Below the pieces are notes generated by a model, which made no database searches, was not told the origin of the DNA, and saw only the letters and a program-made list of their open reading frames with translations. Of a DNA stretch of 64,000 nucleotides, positions 35,350 through 43,526 are shown piece by piece. Each line of letters opens with the position of its first letter. Position 1 is the first letter of the stretch. Made by a program: the position numbers and the translations under genes. This stretch comes from an uncultured Prevotellaceae bacterium (GTDB taxonomy: Bacteria; Bacteroidota; Bacteroidia; Bacteroidales; Bacteroidaceae): contig CADCCB010000008.1 in assembly GCA_902799905.1 (NCBI GenBank), positions 19,600 through 83,599 on the forward strand, written 5' to 3'.

Positions 35350-36420
35350 ATGTTAATACTTGTCATCAATCCTGGTTCTACGTCTACGAAGATGGCTGTC
35401 TTCGAAGATGAGAAACCCATGATACTGCGCGGTATCTCACACACCAATGAGGAACTGGCACCGTTTGGCGACGATGTGCTCAACCAGATGGACTATCGTA
35501 AGCAACTGGTGTTGGACGAACTGAAACGTATGAATGTGCCTATGCAGTTTGAGGCTGTCATAGGCCGTGGCGGACTGGTGAAACCCATCGCCGGTGGTGT
35601 ATACGAGATTAACCAGCAGATGATTGACGATACACTGAATGGCATAGCCATGCATAACCATGCCTGTAACTTGGGATGCCTCATTGCCCATGACATCGCA
35701 CAGGATATACCTGGTTGTCGCTCGTTTATTGCCGACCCTGGAGTGGTGGATGAGTTGAACGACTATGCACGCATCAGCGGTTCGCCCTTAATGAATCGTA
35801 TATGCATCTGGCATGCCTTGAACCAGCGTGCCATTGCTCGCCGCTTTGCCAACGAGATAGGCAGACGCTATGAGGATCTTAACCTCATCATCTGTCATCT
35901 GGGAGGCGGTATTTCCGTGGCAGCCCATGAGCACGGCAGGGCTGTAGATGCCAATAATGCCCTCGATGGCGAGGGACCTTTCTCGCCAGAGCGTGCCGGC
36001 TCGTTGCCAGCATCCGACCTTATCCGCCTCTCGTTCAGTGGAAAATACACCGAGAAGCAACTCCTCAAACGTCTTGCTGGAAAGGCTGGACTCAATGCTC
36101 ACCTGGGAACCAGCGATGTCAAAGAGATAGAACAGCGTATCACTGCTGGCGACAAGCATGCAGAGACCGTACTTAACGCCATGATTTACCATGTGGCCAA
36201 GAATATATGTGCACTGGGTGCTGTGTTCTGTGGAAAGGTTGATGCCATCCTGCTGACAGGTGGTTTGGCACGATCACAGTATGTCATCAGCCGTTTGCGT
36301 CAGCGCATAGAGTTCCTGGCACCCACATATTGTTTCCCCGGAGAAGACGAGATGGAAGCCCTTGCCCTGAATGCTCTTGCAGTGTTACGCGGTCAGAGAG
36401 AGGTGCTTGAGTACGCTTAA
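35350..36420 (+). CDS. buk: Butyrate kinase
   Basis: 356 residues, full length. ASKHA fold: N-terminal V-I-N-P-G-S-T-S-T-K (phosphate 1 loop), G-R-G-G-L near 72, the central C-H-L-G-G-G-I-S-V-A-A near 181 and L-L-T-G-G-L-A near 300. It transfers the phosphate of acyl phosphate to ADP, giving ATP and the free acid. It is paired with ptb in an operon. Branched acids such as isobutyrate are also accepted by this family. Confidence 0.93.
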   Translation: MLILVINPGSTSTKMAVFEDEKPMILRGISHTNEELAPFGDDVLNQMDYRKQLVLDELKRMNVPMQFEAVIGRGGLVKPIAGGVYEINQQMIDDTLNGIAMHNHACNLGCLIAHDIAQDIPGCRSFIADPGVVDELNDYARISGSPLMNRICIWHALNQRAIARRFANEIGRRYEDLNLIICHLGGGISVAAHEHGRAVDANNALDGEGPFSPERAGSLPASDLIRLSFSGKYTEKQLLKRLAGKAGLNAHLGTSDVKEIEQRITAGDKHAETVLNAMIYHVAKNICALGAVFCGKVDAILLTGGLARSQYVISRLRQRIEFLAPTYCFPGEDEMEALALNALAVLRGQREVLEYA

Positions 36421-36447
36421 GGCAGTCCTACAGAAAAACTGTTCCTT

Positions 36448-37170
36448 TCAGAATAAGTCGTGGAGTACATGTAATGACCGCAGTTCGGGGAACTGAGGCA
36501 GGTGGAGTCTATAGTAAAGGATCAGTATCTCCAGGATGCGGTTGCGGTCGGATCTGTTGAGGCGGAACAGATGCATCGTGGCATAGTTCATGCGCATCAT
36601 CAGTTGGATGTTTGCAGCCTCTTGGGGCATCAGGAAGTCGCGATGCGTGGGTACCTCCTTGCAAAAAGAGGCGGCGCGCAGGTCGAAGTAGCATCCTTCG
36701 TGATAATCGTCCAAATTCGGATAAAACCCCAGGAATCGGCTGAGGTGCATCAAGAATACCAGATGAAAGTTGGCAAACTCTGTCTCACGCTGGTCCAGCC
36801 ATTCAATGCTGTTGCGAATATAGTCAAACAGCGGCTCGTTGTGCTGTTCGTCCCTCAGTGCATGGTAGAGAAATTCGTTGATGAACAGGCTGATGGCAAG
36901 TTTTGAGTAATCGGACAGCAAGGAGGGTAGGGGAGTGAGCAAGGTGGCCTCGTGGAGTTTCTGAAACTGGCTTTGCGGGCGTATGTCGGCCTCTATATAT
37001 AAAAAGGTTAGGGGCTGAAAGTGTTGCTTTTTCAATTTCCCCTTGGATGATCGGGGTAACGGTATCATGAATGTCAGCCGACCATGCTGGCGGCAGAACA
37101 AGTCAGCGACGATTTTGGTGTCGCCATACTTCAGGGTGTGAAGTACTATGGCCTCGGTTTTCTCTAACAT
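36448..37170 (-). CDS. recO: DNA repair and recombination mediator RecO
   Basis: 240 residues. The N-terminal OB fold has E-A-I-V-L-H-T-L-K-Y-G-D-T near residue 6 and G-R-L-T-F-M-I near 30, followed by the helical domain. The four-cysteine zinc site found in many RecO proteins is not seen here. RecO loads RecA onto SSB-coated single strands with RecR. It is convergent with buk and upstream of tRNA-Glu on the other strand. The promoter lies only about 9 bases from the ATG. Confidence 0.9.
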   Translation of the reverse strand: MLEKTEAIVLHTLKYGDTKIVADLFCRQHGRLTFMIPLPRSSKGKLKKQHFQPLTFLYIEADIRPQSQFQKLHEATLLTPLPSLLSDYSKLAISLFINEFLYHALRDEQHNEPLFDYIRNSIEWLDQRETEFANFHLVFLMHLSRFLGFYPNLDDYHEGCYFDLRAASFCKEVPTHRDFLMPQEAANIQLMMRMNYATMHLFRLNRSDRNRILEILILYYRLHLPQFPELRSLHVLHDLF

Positions 37171-37178
37171 GATGGGTG

Positions 37179-37186
37179 CAAAATTA
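37179..37186 (-). promoter_or_regulatory. Predicted -7 promoter element of recO
   Basis: The minus strand reads TAATTTTG followed by CA. Only 8 bases separate it from the ATG, so the mRNA leader would be a few bases or none. Confidence 0.6.
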
Positions 37187-37303
37187 CGAAGAAAAGCAGA
37201 AAGAAATGAATTGTTGGGGGAGAAAAGTGGTGAAAAGATGTTAAATATTGAGTGGCAGTAGCAAATTCTTGATACTTCACTTTACACTTTTCACTTTTTT
37301 TTG

Positions 37304-37311
37304 TACCTTTG
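37304..37311 (+). promoter_or_regulatory. Predicted -7 promoter element of tRNA-Glu
   Basis: TACCTTTG followed by CA, about 54 bases before the mature tRNA. It is preceded by CTTCACTTT-type repeats (37277-37300). Confidence 0.65.
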
Positions 37312-37365
37312 CACCCGCTTTTCTTTCGGTCATGCACGATGCGTGAAGAATGAAGCATGGCAAAT

Positions 37366-37440
37366 GGTCCCTTCGTCTATCGGTTAGGACGAGAGATTTT
37401 CATTCTCTAAAGAGGAGTTCGACTCTCCTAGGGACTACCA
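37366..37440 (+). tRNA. tRNA-Glu (anticodon TTC)
   Basis: The acceptor strand GGTCCCT pairs with AGGGACT, including one G-U, and CCA is encoded (37438-37440). The anticodon stem AGAGA/TCTCT has loop TTTTCAT, giving anticodon TTC. The T arm has the GTTCGA loop. Length is 75 bases. Confidence 0.95.
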
Positions 37441-37626
37441 GCAAAATCCGTCATCTGCGTAGTGATGCGCTACCAATCGAAGACTGGGAAAGGGTGACGG
37501 AGGACTTTCTGAGAAAGGGATTGTCAATACTCTTTGACAGTTTTCAATTGAGGATAGTCCGCTAGGGCTGCTTAAGAGGCTTAAGACCCAAGGCTTTTAT
37601 TAACAATCAAAATTCAATTTTAAAAA
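37441..37626 (+). ncRNA. Structured spacer / candidate leader of rpsT
   Basis: No gene. Several nested complementary segments are visible: CCGTCA 37448-37453 with TGACGG 37495-37500; GGACT 37502-37506 with AGTCC 37556-37560, enclosing CTTTC/GAAAG (37505-37517) and TGTCAA/TTGACA (37522-37539); and CTTAAG 37571-37576 with 37580-37585. It may be tRNA trailer plus S20 leader RNA. This is prediction by eye. Confidence 0.35.
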
Positions 37627-37881
37627 ATGGCAAACCACAAATCATCGGTGAAGAGAATTCGCCAGGACAAGAAAAAGGCACTGCACAACAAGTACTATGC
37701 AAAGACTATGCGTAACGCTGTTCGCAAGTTGCGTGCAATGACCAACAAGGATGAGGCAGCAAAACTCTATCCTAGCGTGCAGAAGATGTTGGACAAACTG
37801 GCAAAGACTAATATTATCCACAAGAACAAGGCTGCCAACTTGAAGTCGAGCCTTGCAAAGTATATCAACAAACTCGGATAA
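37627..37881 (+). CDS. rpsT: 30S ribosomal protein S20
   Basis: 84 residues, Lys-rich, with the typical start [14 protein letters not shown] and the later [15 protein letters not shown] near residue 61. It binds 16S rRNA early in 30S assembly. The gene lies 186 bp after tRNA-Glu and is probably read from the same or a nearby promoter. S20 synthesis is known to be autoregulated in E. coli. Confidence 0.97.
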   Translation: MANHKSSVKRIRQDKKKALHNKYYAKTMRNAVRKLRAMTNKDEAAKLYPSVQKMLDKLAKTNIIHKNKAANLKSSLAKYINKLG

Positions 37882-37958
37882 ACATATTCACGCAATAAGA
37901 ATTGACGGCCGTGCAAGCACATGTACTTGTTCGGTCGTCTTTCGTTAACCAGACAAGG

Positions 37959-38765
37959 ATGGGCGATATTATCTCCAGTGTGCAGAACCCTAAGGTCAAG
38001 CGATTACTGACCTTGCAGCAGAAGTCTTCCGAGCGTCGGAAGACAGGGCTGTTTGTGGTTGAAGGGCAGCGTGAATTGGAACACTGTATCGCTGCTGGCT
38101 ACGAAGTGGAGAGTGTATATGTGAGTGAAGCAATATCTCCCAACCTCTCTTCCCTCACTTCCCGTCTCTCGCCTCTTGTTTCTGTCTTCTCAATTACCTC
38201 ACAGGTCTATGAGAAGATGGCCTATCGTGGAAGCACAGAGGGCGTGATAGCCATTGTTAGGGCTCGTCCGATGAGTCTTGGTGATCTCTGCCTGCCGGAA
38301 CATCCGCTTGTCGCTGTTCTCGAGAGTGTTGAAAAGCCAGGAAACTTAGGGGCTATTCTTCGCTCTGCCGATGCTGCACATGCCGATGCTGTCATCGTTT
38401 GCGACCCGTTGACAGACCTCTATAACCCCAACCTTATCCGCAGTAGCATTGGGGCCATCTTCACTGTTCCTTGTGTGGCCTGTACCTCTGCGGAGTGCAT
38501 CGATTTCCTAAAGGGCAACGGCATCCGTATCCTCACCGCCCAGTTGCAGGATTCTCATCTCTATTATGACACCGATATGACCTGCGGCGTTGCTCTCGTC
38601 ATGGGTACAGAGTCGACAGGGCTTACTGACCAATGGCGTCAAGCAGCCGATGCACATATCCGCATCCCTATGCTGGGGCGTCTCGACTCCCTGAATGTTT
38701 CCGTCAGTACAGCCATCCTGCTTTTTGAGGCCGTTCGCCAGCGTCAGGAGGGTGCAAAGAAGTAG
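37959..38765 (+). CDS. TrmH/SpoU-family RNA 2'-O-methyltransferase
   Basis: 268 residues from the ATG at 37959 (M-G-D-I-I-S-S-V-Q-N-P-K-V-K); the longer frame starts with non-standard codons in the rpsT spacer. The N-terminal substrate-binding domain is followed by the SPOUT knot: E-S-V-E-K-P-G-N-L-G-A-I-L-R-S-A-D (motif 1, near 110), V-M-G-T-E-S-T-G-L (motif 2, near 215) and I-P-M-L-G-R-L-D-S-L-N-V-S-V-S (motif 3, near 235). It methylates ribose in rRNA or tRNA; the exact site cannot be told. Confidence 0.9.
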   Translation: MGDIISSVQNPKVKRLLTLQQKSSERRKTGLFVVEGQRELEHCIAAGYEVESVYVSEAISPNLSSLTSRLSPLVSVFSITSQVYEKMAYRGSTEGVIAIVRARPMSLGDLCLPEHPLVAVLESVEKPGNLGAILRSADAAHADAVIVCDPLTDLYNPNLIRSSIGAIFTVPCVACTSAECIDFLKGNGIRILTAQLQDSHLYYDTDMTCGVALVMGTESTGLTDQWRQAADAHIRIPMLGRLDSLNVSVSTAILLFEAVRQRQEGAKK

Positions 38766-38809
38766 TCGTTCGTCTTTATTAACGGGTATTTGGAAAAGCA
38801 TAGAAAAAG

Positions 38810-38835
38810 AAAAGAAAAAGTTATCTTTTTCTTTT
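38810..38835 (+). terminator. Possible weak AT-rich terminator before gyrB
   Basis: An 11-bp stem of A/G against T/C (38810-38820 with 38825-38835) closes the loop TTAT, and T-rich sequence follows. It overlaps the -33 region of the gyrB promoter. Confidence 0.4.
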
Positions 38836-38863
38836 GCTTTTTGCTCTTTTTTTTGTAACTTTG
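38832..38863 (+). promoter_or_regulatory. Predicted gyrB promoter
   Basis: TTTTG at 38832-38836 and TAACTTTG at 38856-38863 are separated by 19 bp, which fits both Bacteroidetes sigma elements. The ATG follows 25 bases later. Confidence 0.75.
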
Positions 38864-38888
38864 CAGCCTATTTAGGACAATAACTAAC

Positions 38889-40865
38889 ATGACAGAAGAT
38901 TTACAGCAAGAACAGCAAAATTATTCCGCGAGTAACATTCAGGTGCTCGAGGGTCTGGAGGCCGTACGTAAACGTCCGGCTATGTATATCGGCGATATCA
39001 GTGAGAAGGGTTTGCACCATCTGGTGAACGAGACTGTCGACAACTCGATAGACGAGGCGATGGCAGGTTTTTGTACGCACATTGAGGTGACTATCAATGA
39101 AGATAACTCTATCACCGTACAGGACAATGGTCGCGGTATTCCCGTAGATGAGCATGAGAAAATGCACAAGTCGGCCCTGGAGGTTGTGATGACGGTGCTT
39201 CATGCTGGCGGTAAGTTCGACAAAGGATCCTACAAGGTGTCGGGCGGTTTGCACGGCGTGGGTGTGAGTTGTGTGAACGCATTGTCTACTCATATGATGT
39301 CGCAGGTATTCCGCAACGGTCATATCTACCAGCAGGAGTATGAGAAGGGAAAACCTCTCTACGACGTGAAAATAGTTGGTGATACGGACCAGACGGGTAC
39401 CCGCCAGCAGTTCTGGCCTGACGGATCTATCTTTACGACGACCATCTATAAATACGATATCATAGCCAAGCGTATGCGGGAGTTGGCATACTTGAATGCT
39501 GGTATCACCATCACGCTCACCGACCTGCGTCCGGATGAGGAAGGCAACCTGCGTGAGCCCGAGGTGTTCCATGCCAAGGAAGGCTTGAAGGAGTTTGTTC
39601 GCTATGTGGATCGTCACCGCACTCACCTCTTTGACGATGTGATCTACCTAAAGACTGAAAAGCAGGGCACTCCCATCGAGGTGGCTGTGATGTACAATAC
39701 CGACTATAGTGAGAATATCCACTCTTATGTGAACAATATCAACACCATTGAGGGTGGTACTCACTTGATGGGCTTCCGTGCTGCGCTCACCCGTACACTG
39801 AAGGCCTACGCCGATGCTGATCCGCAGATCTCCAAGCAGATTGAGAAGGCAAAGATTGAGATTGCCGGTGAGGACTTCCGCGAGGGTCTGACAGCCGTTA
39901 TCTCTATCAAGGTGGCTGAGCCTCAGTTCGAGGGTCAGACCAAGACCAAACTGGGCAACAGCGAGGTGGCAGGTGCTGTACAGCAGGCTGTGGGCGAGGC
40001 ACTCGCCAATTATCTGGAGGAGCATCCGAAAGAGGCCAAGTTGATTTGCGATAAGGTGGTACTGGCTGCTACGGCCCGTATCGCTGCCCGTAAGGCGCGT
40101 GAGAGCGTGCAGCGCAAGAACCCGATGACGGGTGGTGGTCTGCCGGGTAAGTTGGCTGACTGCTCTAATAAGGATCCGAAGAGTTGTGAGATATTCCTCG
40201 TCGAGGGTGACTCGGCAGGTGGTTCGGCTAAGTCAGGTCGTGATCGTCACTTCCAGGCTATCCTGCCTTTGCGTGGTAAGATCCTGAATGTTGAGAAGGT
40301 TCAATGGCATCGCGTCTTTGAGTCAGAGTCAGTGATGAACATCATTCAGAGTATCGGTGTTCGTTTTGGTGTTGAGGGAGAAGGTGACCGTGAGGCTAAT
40401 ATCGAGAAGTTGCGTTATGACAAGATTATTATCATGACCGACGCCGACGTCGATGGTTCTCACATCGACACGCTGATCATGACGCTCTTCTACCGCTTTA
40501 TGCCGCAGGTGATTCAGGGAGGACATCTCTATATCGCTACTCCGCCACTCTACAAATGTACGTACAAGAAGTTCTCGGAGTACTGTTATACCGAGCAGCA
40601 GCGTCAGGCCTTTATCGACAAGTATGTGGCTGGCGACGAGAATAGCAGTGCCTTGCACACACAGCGCTACAAAGGTTTGGGTGAGATGAACCCCGAACAA
40701 TTGTGGGAGACAACCATGAATCCTGAGAATCGCCTGTTGAAGCAGGTGACTATCGAGAATGCCGCTGAGGCAGACGAGATATTCTCCATGCTGATGGGCG
40801 ACGATGTAGAGCCGCGTCGCGAATTCATAGAGAAGAATGCTACATACGCCAATATTGACGCATAA
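38889..40865 (+). CDS. gyrB: DNA gyrase subunit B
   Basis: 658 residues, the normal length without the long insertion of enterobacterial GyrB. The GHKL ATPase start is E-G-L-E-A-V-R-K-R-P-A-M-Y-I-G near 20, with the N-box E-T-V-D-N-S-I-D-E and D-N-G-R-G-I-P-V. The Toprim metal site is V-E-G-D-S-A-G-G-S-A near 440 and D-A-D-V-D-G-S-H-I near 518. The C-terminal Q-R-Y-K-G-L-G-E-M-N-P-E-Q-L-W is clear. With GyrA it introduces negative supercoils. gyrA is not in this window. Confidence 0.97.
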   Translation: MTEDLQQEQQNYSASNIQVLEGLEAVRKRPAMYIGDISEKGLHHLVNETVDNSIDEAMAGFCTHIEVTINEDNSITVQDNGRGIPVDEHEKMHKSALEVVMTVLHAGGKFDKGSYKVSGGLHGVGVSCVNALSTHMMSQVFRNGHIYQQEYEKGKPLYDVKIVGDTDQTGTRQQFWPDGSIFTTTIYKYDIIAKRMRELAYLNAGITITLTDLRPDEEGNLREPEVFHAKEGLKEFVRYVDRHRTHLFDDVIYLKTEKQGTPIEVAVMYNTDYSENIHSYVNNINTIEGGTHLMGFRAALTRTLKAYADADPQISKQIEKAKIEIAGEDFREGLTAVISIKVAEPQFEGQTKTKLGNSEVAGAVQQAVGEALANYLEEHPKEAKLICDKVVLAATARIAARKARESVQRKNPMTGGGLPGKLADCSNKDPKSCEIFLVEGDSAGGSAKSGRDRHFQAILPLRGKILNVEKVQWHRVFESESVMNIIQSIGVRFGVEGEGDREANIEKLRYDKIIIMTDADVDGSHIDTLIMTLFYRFMPQVIQGGHLYIATPPLYKCTYKKFSEYCYTEQQRQAFIDKYVAGDENSSALHTQRYKGLGEMNPEQLWETTMNPENRLLKQVTIENAAEADEIFSMLMGDDVEPRREFIEKNATYANIDA

Positions 40866-40899
40866 AGTCAGAAAAGAAAGCGTATAGCACTAATAGATA

Positions 40900-40929
40900 A
40901 AGGAGAAACATTAATCAATGTTTCTCCTT
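40900..40929. terminator. Bidirectional hairpin between gyrB and glsB
   Basis: A perfect 13-bp stem (40900-40912 with 40917-40929) has loop AATC. It includes the stop codon and last codons of glsB and ends both convergent genes. Confidence 0.8.
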
Positions 40930-41907
40930 ATATATTACCTTGTTGGCACCGCTGGTGATCTTCAATGCTTCTGGATGTTCCTTAATAAAGGAATCAATAT
41001 GCCGTACGCGCTTATCCTCAAGAATCTCATCCATGGCAATGAGGATACCTGTTTCCTCCACGTCACCAAAACCGTAGTTGATGGCAGTTCCGAAGAGTTT
41101 CATAGTGGGTGACAGACTCATATAGGCATTCACTAGTGGTGGGATGTTAAAGCCCAAACGACGTATCTCGCGGTTCAGAATCTTATAGTCTTCCCTGAAG
41201 TCGCTTTCATGGAAAATTTTGGCTAAATCTTCCTCGGAAGCCTCAATTTTTAACGGTTTCATCGGAATTACAAGTCCTTCTTTGTCACCGAAATGCTTAT
41301 TGAGGAAATACAAAATCATGTCACGTCCCTCGCGGATGTAACTAGGGTACATCGTCATTTTTCCGAAGAAATACTTCACATTAGGCATGATGACTGTCAA
41401 GGCGCCTAAACCGTCCCATAGATTGTCGAGGGCAAAAAGACTTTTCGAACCCATCTTGGAACTTTGGTAGGGCAGGCTGACAAAAGAACGTCCCAATTCA
41501 ATCGTGTAGGGCATGTAATCTTTGAGGAACTTTTGTGAGAAATGGAACATATGGCTGGTGGCCAGTTTGGGCTGTCCCTTCTCGTCTATCTCCCATTTCG
41601 TACCCTCTAAATAGCGGTAGCCGCCGATAATCTCCTCGGCCTCAGGATTCCAGACGATGAGTTGCTTGTAGCAATTCTCGCAAGTATCGAACTCATCAAT
41701 GTCTACTTCTTTGCCAGTACCGCCACCGGCTTCACGGAAAGCAATTTCACGCAACCGGCCTATTTCACGCATTACGTTAGGCGCATTGTGGGCTGTGATA
41801 ATGAAAATCTGGTTGTTGCTTTTGTTTGTCATACGCAACTGCAGATCTGGTGTCAGTTCTTTCTTGAGCACCTCAACTGGTACGGGATCGATGATTGGGA
41901 GTTCCAT
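40915..41907 (-). CDS. glsB: Glycine-lipid N-acyltransferase GlsB (OlsB-like)
   Basis: 330 residues from the ATG at 41907; the longer frame reads back into glsA. The GNAT/hemolysin-type acyltransferase region has L-R-E-I-A-F-R-E-A-G-G-G-T-G near 50, I-G-G-Y-R-Y near 90 and I-E-L-G-R-S-F-V near 135. In Bacteroides, GlsB puts a 3-hydroxy fatty acid on glycine and GlsA adds the second chain, giving glycine lipids and precursors of flavolipin-type lipids. The GlsA-like gene sits just upstream, 28 bp away, which supports the assignment. Confidence 0.8.
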   Translation of the reverse strand: MELPIIDPVPVEVLKKELTPDLQLRMTNKSNNQIFIITAHNAPNVMREIGRLREIAFREAGGGTGKEVDIDEFDTCENCYKQLIVWNPEAEEIIGGYRYLEGTKWEIDEKGQPKLATSHMFHFSQKFLKDYMPYTIELGRSFVSLPYQSSKMGSKSLFALDNLWDGLGALTVIMPNVKYFFGKMTMYPSYIREGRDMILYFLNKHFGDKEGLVIPMKPLKIEASEEDLAKIFHESDFREDYKILNREIRRLGFNIPPLVNAYMSLSPTMKLFGTAINYGFGDVEETGILIAMDEILEDKRVRHIDSFIKEHPEALKITSGANKVIYKEKH

Positions 41908-41935
41908 TTCTTTATGTCTGTCTTTGTTTTTGCCC

Positions 41936-42760
41936 TTATTTTTGTGGTAGTCTATATACTTCTTCCTTGACAATTTGTGCCCATTCCTTCGGTGTTTTCT
42001 GGTTTGTGAAGGTTTCCCAGGGGATGGGCTTACCAAAGGTGATAGTGAAGGTTTTTCCTGTATTCTTGAACATCTCGTCTGCTAGGAAAAGCATGGCGAT
42101 GTTGATCTTCTTGACATAACGGTCACTGATGTTTGACAGGCGATAGAAAAAGTTGCTGTTGTGGCCTTCGATGTGAATGGGTACGACATCACGATGGTAC
42201 TCTACACTCTTAGTGATAAAGGTCTTTTTCCATTCCAAGTCCTGGATGATACCTTTTCTCTTGCGTGAGCATAGTCCTGCGGGAAACATCAGTATGTGAG
42301 TGTCCCCTTGAAAACCGGCTTCCACCATTGCGGGGACATTCCTTCCTTGTTTGCCGGTCTTGTTGATGGGAATACAAAGTGGAGCCAATCCAGGCAGGTT
42401 CATTAGCAGGTCGTTGACAAGATAGCGGAAACGTCCATCGTAGTGTTTGCCGATAATTGAGCCGATGGCAACGCCGTCAATACCGCCTAAGGGGTGATTG
42501 CTGACGAAGGTGTATTGTCTGGGGTCATCTTTGTCTGGCAGGTTTTCAATACCTTTGACCTCCAAGGTGACATCGAGAAATTTTATGCAGGCTTCCAACC
42601 ATTCTGTTCCTTTGAGGTCACGTGCGTCCCATAAGAAACCGTTTACCTGATCTTCATGCACGATACGCTTGAGCCACCACACGACGGGACGCGGAACCCA
42701 CCGCGCCTTCTTTCCCATCTTGGATCGAAGAATCTGGGATATGTCAATGGTCTTTTCCAT
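41936..42760 (-). CDS. glsA: Glycine-lipid O-acyltransferase GlsA (PlsC-like)
   Basis: 274 residues. PlsC/LPLAT-type motifs: F-V-S-N-H-P-L-G-G-I-D-G near 88, with one residue more between His and Asp than the usual H-x4-D; I-P-I-N-K near 130; and F-P-A-G-L-C-S-R near 157. It acylates the hydroxyl of the N-acyl-glycine made by GlsB, and it is a membrane-associated enzyme. The gene order glsA-glsB matches the pair known from Bacteroides. It is divergent from mraZ. Confidence 0.78.
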   Translation of the reverse strand: MEKTIDISQILRSKMGKKARWVPRPVVWWLKRIVHEDQVNGFLWDARDLKGTEWLEACIKFLDVTLEVKGIENLPDKDDPRQYTFVSNHPLGGIDGVAIGSIIGKHYDGRFRYLVNDLLMNLPGLAPLCIPINKTGKQGRNVPAMVEAGFQGDTHILMFPAGLCSRKRKGIIQDLEWKKTFITKSVEYHRDVVPIHIEGHNSNFFYRLSNISDRYVKKINIAMLFLADEMFKNTGKTFTITFGKPIPWETFTNQKTPKEWAQIVKEEVYRLPQK

Positions 42761-42801
42761 CTGTGTACTCTTCGCGTCAGCCTTTATAAGTTAATGACAT
42801 G

Positions 42802-42809
42802 CAAAATTA
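42802..42809 (-). promoter_or_regulatory. Predicted -7 promoter element of glsA-glsB
   Basis: The minus strand reads TAATTTTG followed by CA. A TTG on the same strand about 18 bp upstream (42828-42830) may serve as -33. Confidence 0.6.
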
Positions 42810-42999
42810 CTGAAAAACTTTCATTTCCAATACATTTTTTTGATGAAAAAACTCATTTTCACACTTATTTAGTTCTTTTGCTATTTGACAAATTCTCTTG
42901 GAAGGCTAAAAATAGCGTTGCACAAATTAGTCCAAATGTGTAAAAATCGGGTTTTGAGATGTTAAAAAGTAAAAAAACTGCCTTTTTTTGAAAATATTG

Positions 43000-43024
43000 T
43001 GGGGATTTGTGGGGGATTGTGGAG
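43000..43024 (+). promoter_or_regulatory. MraZ operator: three TGGRG repeats
   Basis: TGGGG (43000-43004), TGGGG (43010-43014) and TGGAG (43020-43024) are each separated by exactly 5 bases. This is the layout of TGGGN direct repeats bound by MraZ in E. coli and Mycoplasma. They lie just upstream of the -7 element at 43034, where bound MraZ would block transcription. Confidence 0.85.
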
Positions 43025-43033
43025 TAAAATGAT

Positions 43034-43041
43034 TAACTTTG
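43034..43041 (+). promoter_or_regulatory. Predicted -7 promoter element of the dcw cluster
   Basis: TAACTTTG followed by CA, 31 bases before the mraZ ATG and 9 bases after the MraZ repeats. It is the only promoter recognised before the 13-gene cluster. Confidence 0.75.
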
Positions 43042-43072
43042 CAACCGAAGTTTTCATTATATTAATGTTCGT

Positions 43073-43522
43073 ATGCGTTTTTTAGGTAACATAGAAGCCA
43101 AGACCGACTCTAAGGGCCGTGTTTTTCTGCCTGCCATCTTCCGTAAGGTGCTGCAGGGAGCAGGTGAAGAGGTGCTGGTTCTACGTAAGGATGTGCATCA
43201 GCGCTGTCTGGTGCTCTATCCGGAGAGTACCTGGAATCGCAAGATGGATGCCCTTCTGGCGAAGATTAATGAGTGGGACGACGTGGGTCAGCAAGTACTG
43301 CGACAGTATGTTTCGGAGGTTGAAGTGCTGACACTCGATGGCAATGGGCGTTTCCTTATACCAAAACGCTACATGCAGATGGCGGACATCATCCAAACGG
43401 TACGCTTCATAGGCGTTAATGATGCGATAGAGATATGGGCAGCGGAAAAGACCGCAGAGCCATTCCTCTCACCTGATGACTTTGCGGCGAAACTGAAAGA
43501 GTTGATGACTACGGCCCTCTAA
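43073..43522 (+). CDS. mraZ: Transcriptional repressor MraZ
   Basis: 149 residues. Two SpoVT/AbrB-like halves carry the family signature D-S-K-G-R-V-F-L-P-A near 14 and D-G-N-G-R-F-L-I-P near 90. MraZ forms a ring and binds the TGGGN repeats in front of its own gene, repressing the division and wall cluster. Those repeats are present here. It lies 4 bp before rsmH. Confidence 0.96.
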   Translation: MRFLGNIEAKTDSKGRVFLPAIFRKVLQGAGEEVLVLRKDVHQRCLVLYPESTWNRKMDALLAKINEWDDVGQQVLRQYVSEVEVLTLDGNGRFLIPKRYMQMADIIQTVRFIGVNDAIEIWAAEKTAEPFLSPDDFAAKLKELMTTAL

Positions 43523-43526
43523 CGAA

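Larger units (their letters stand above)
42761..43072. other. Divergent promoter region between glsA and mraZ
   Basis: 312 bp without a gene, AT-rich. On the minus strand TAATTTTG (42802-42809) lies 41 bases before the glsA ATG. On the plus strand the MraZ operator (43000-43024) and TAACTTTG (43034-43041) precede mraZ. Nothing else was recognised. Confidence 0.7.

Noticed and set aside
37350-37565. Frame of 71 codons across tRNA-Glu and its spacer
   Set aside because: It reads through a complete tRNA and has no start signal or similarity that I recognise.
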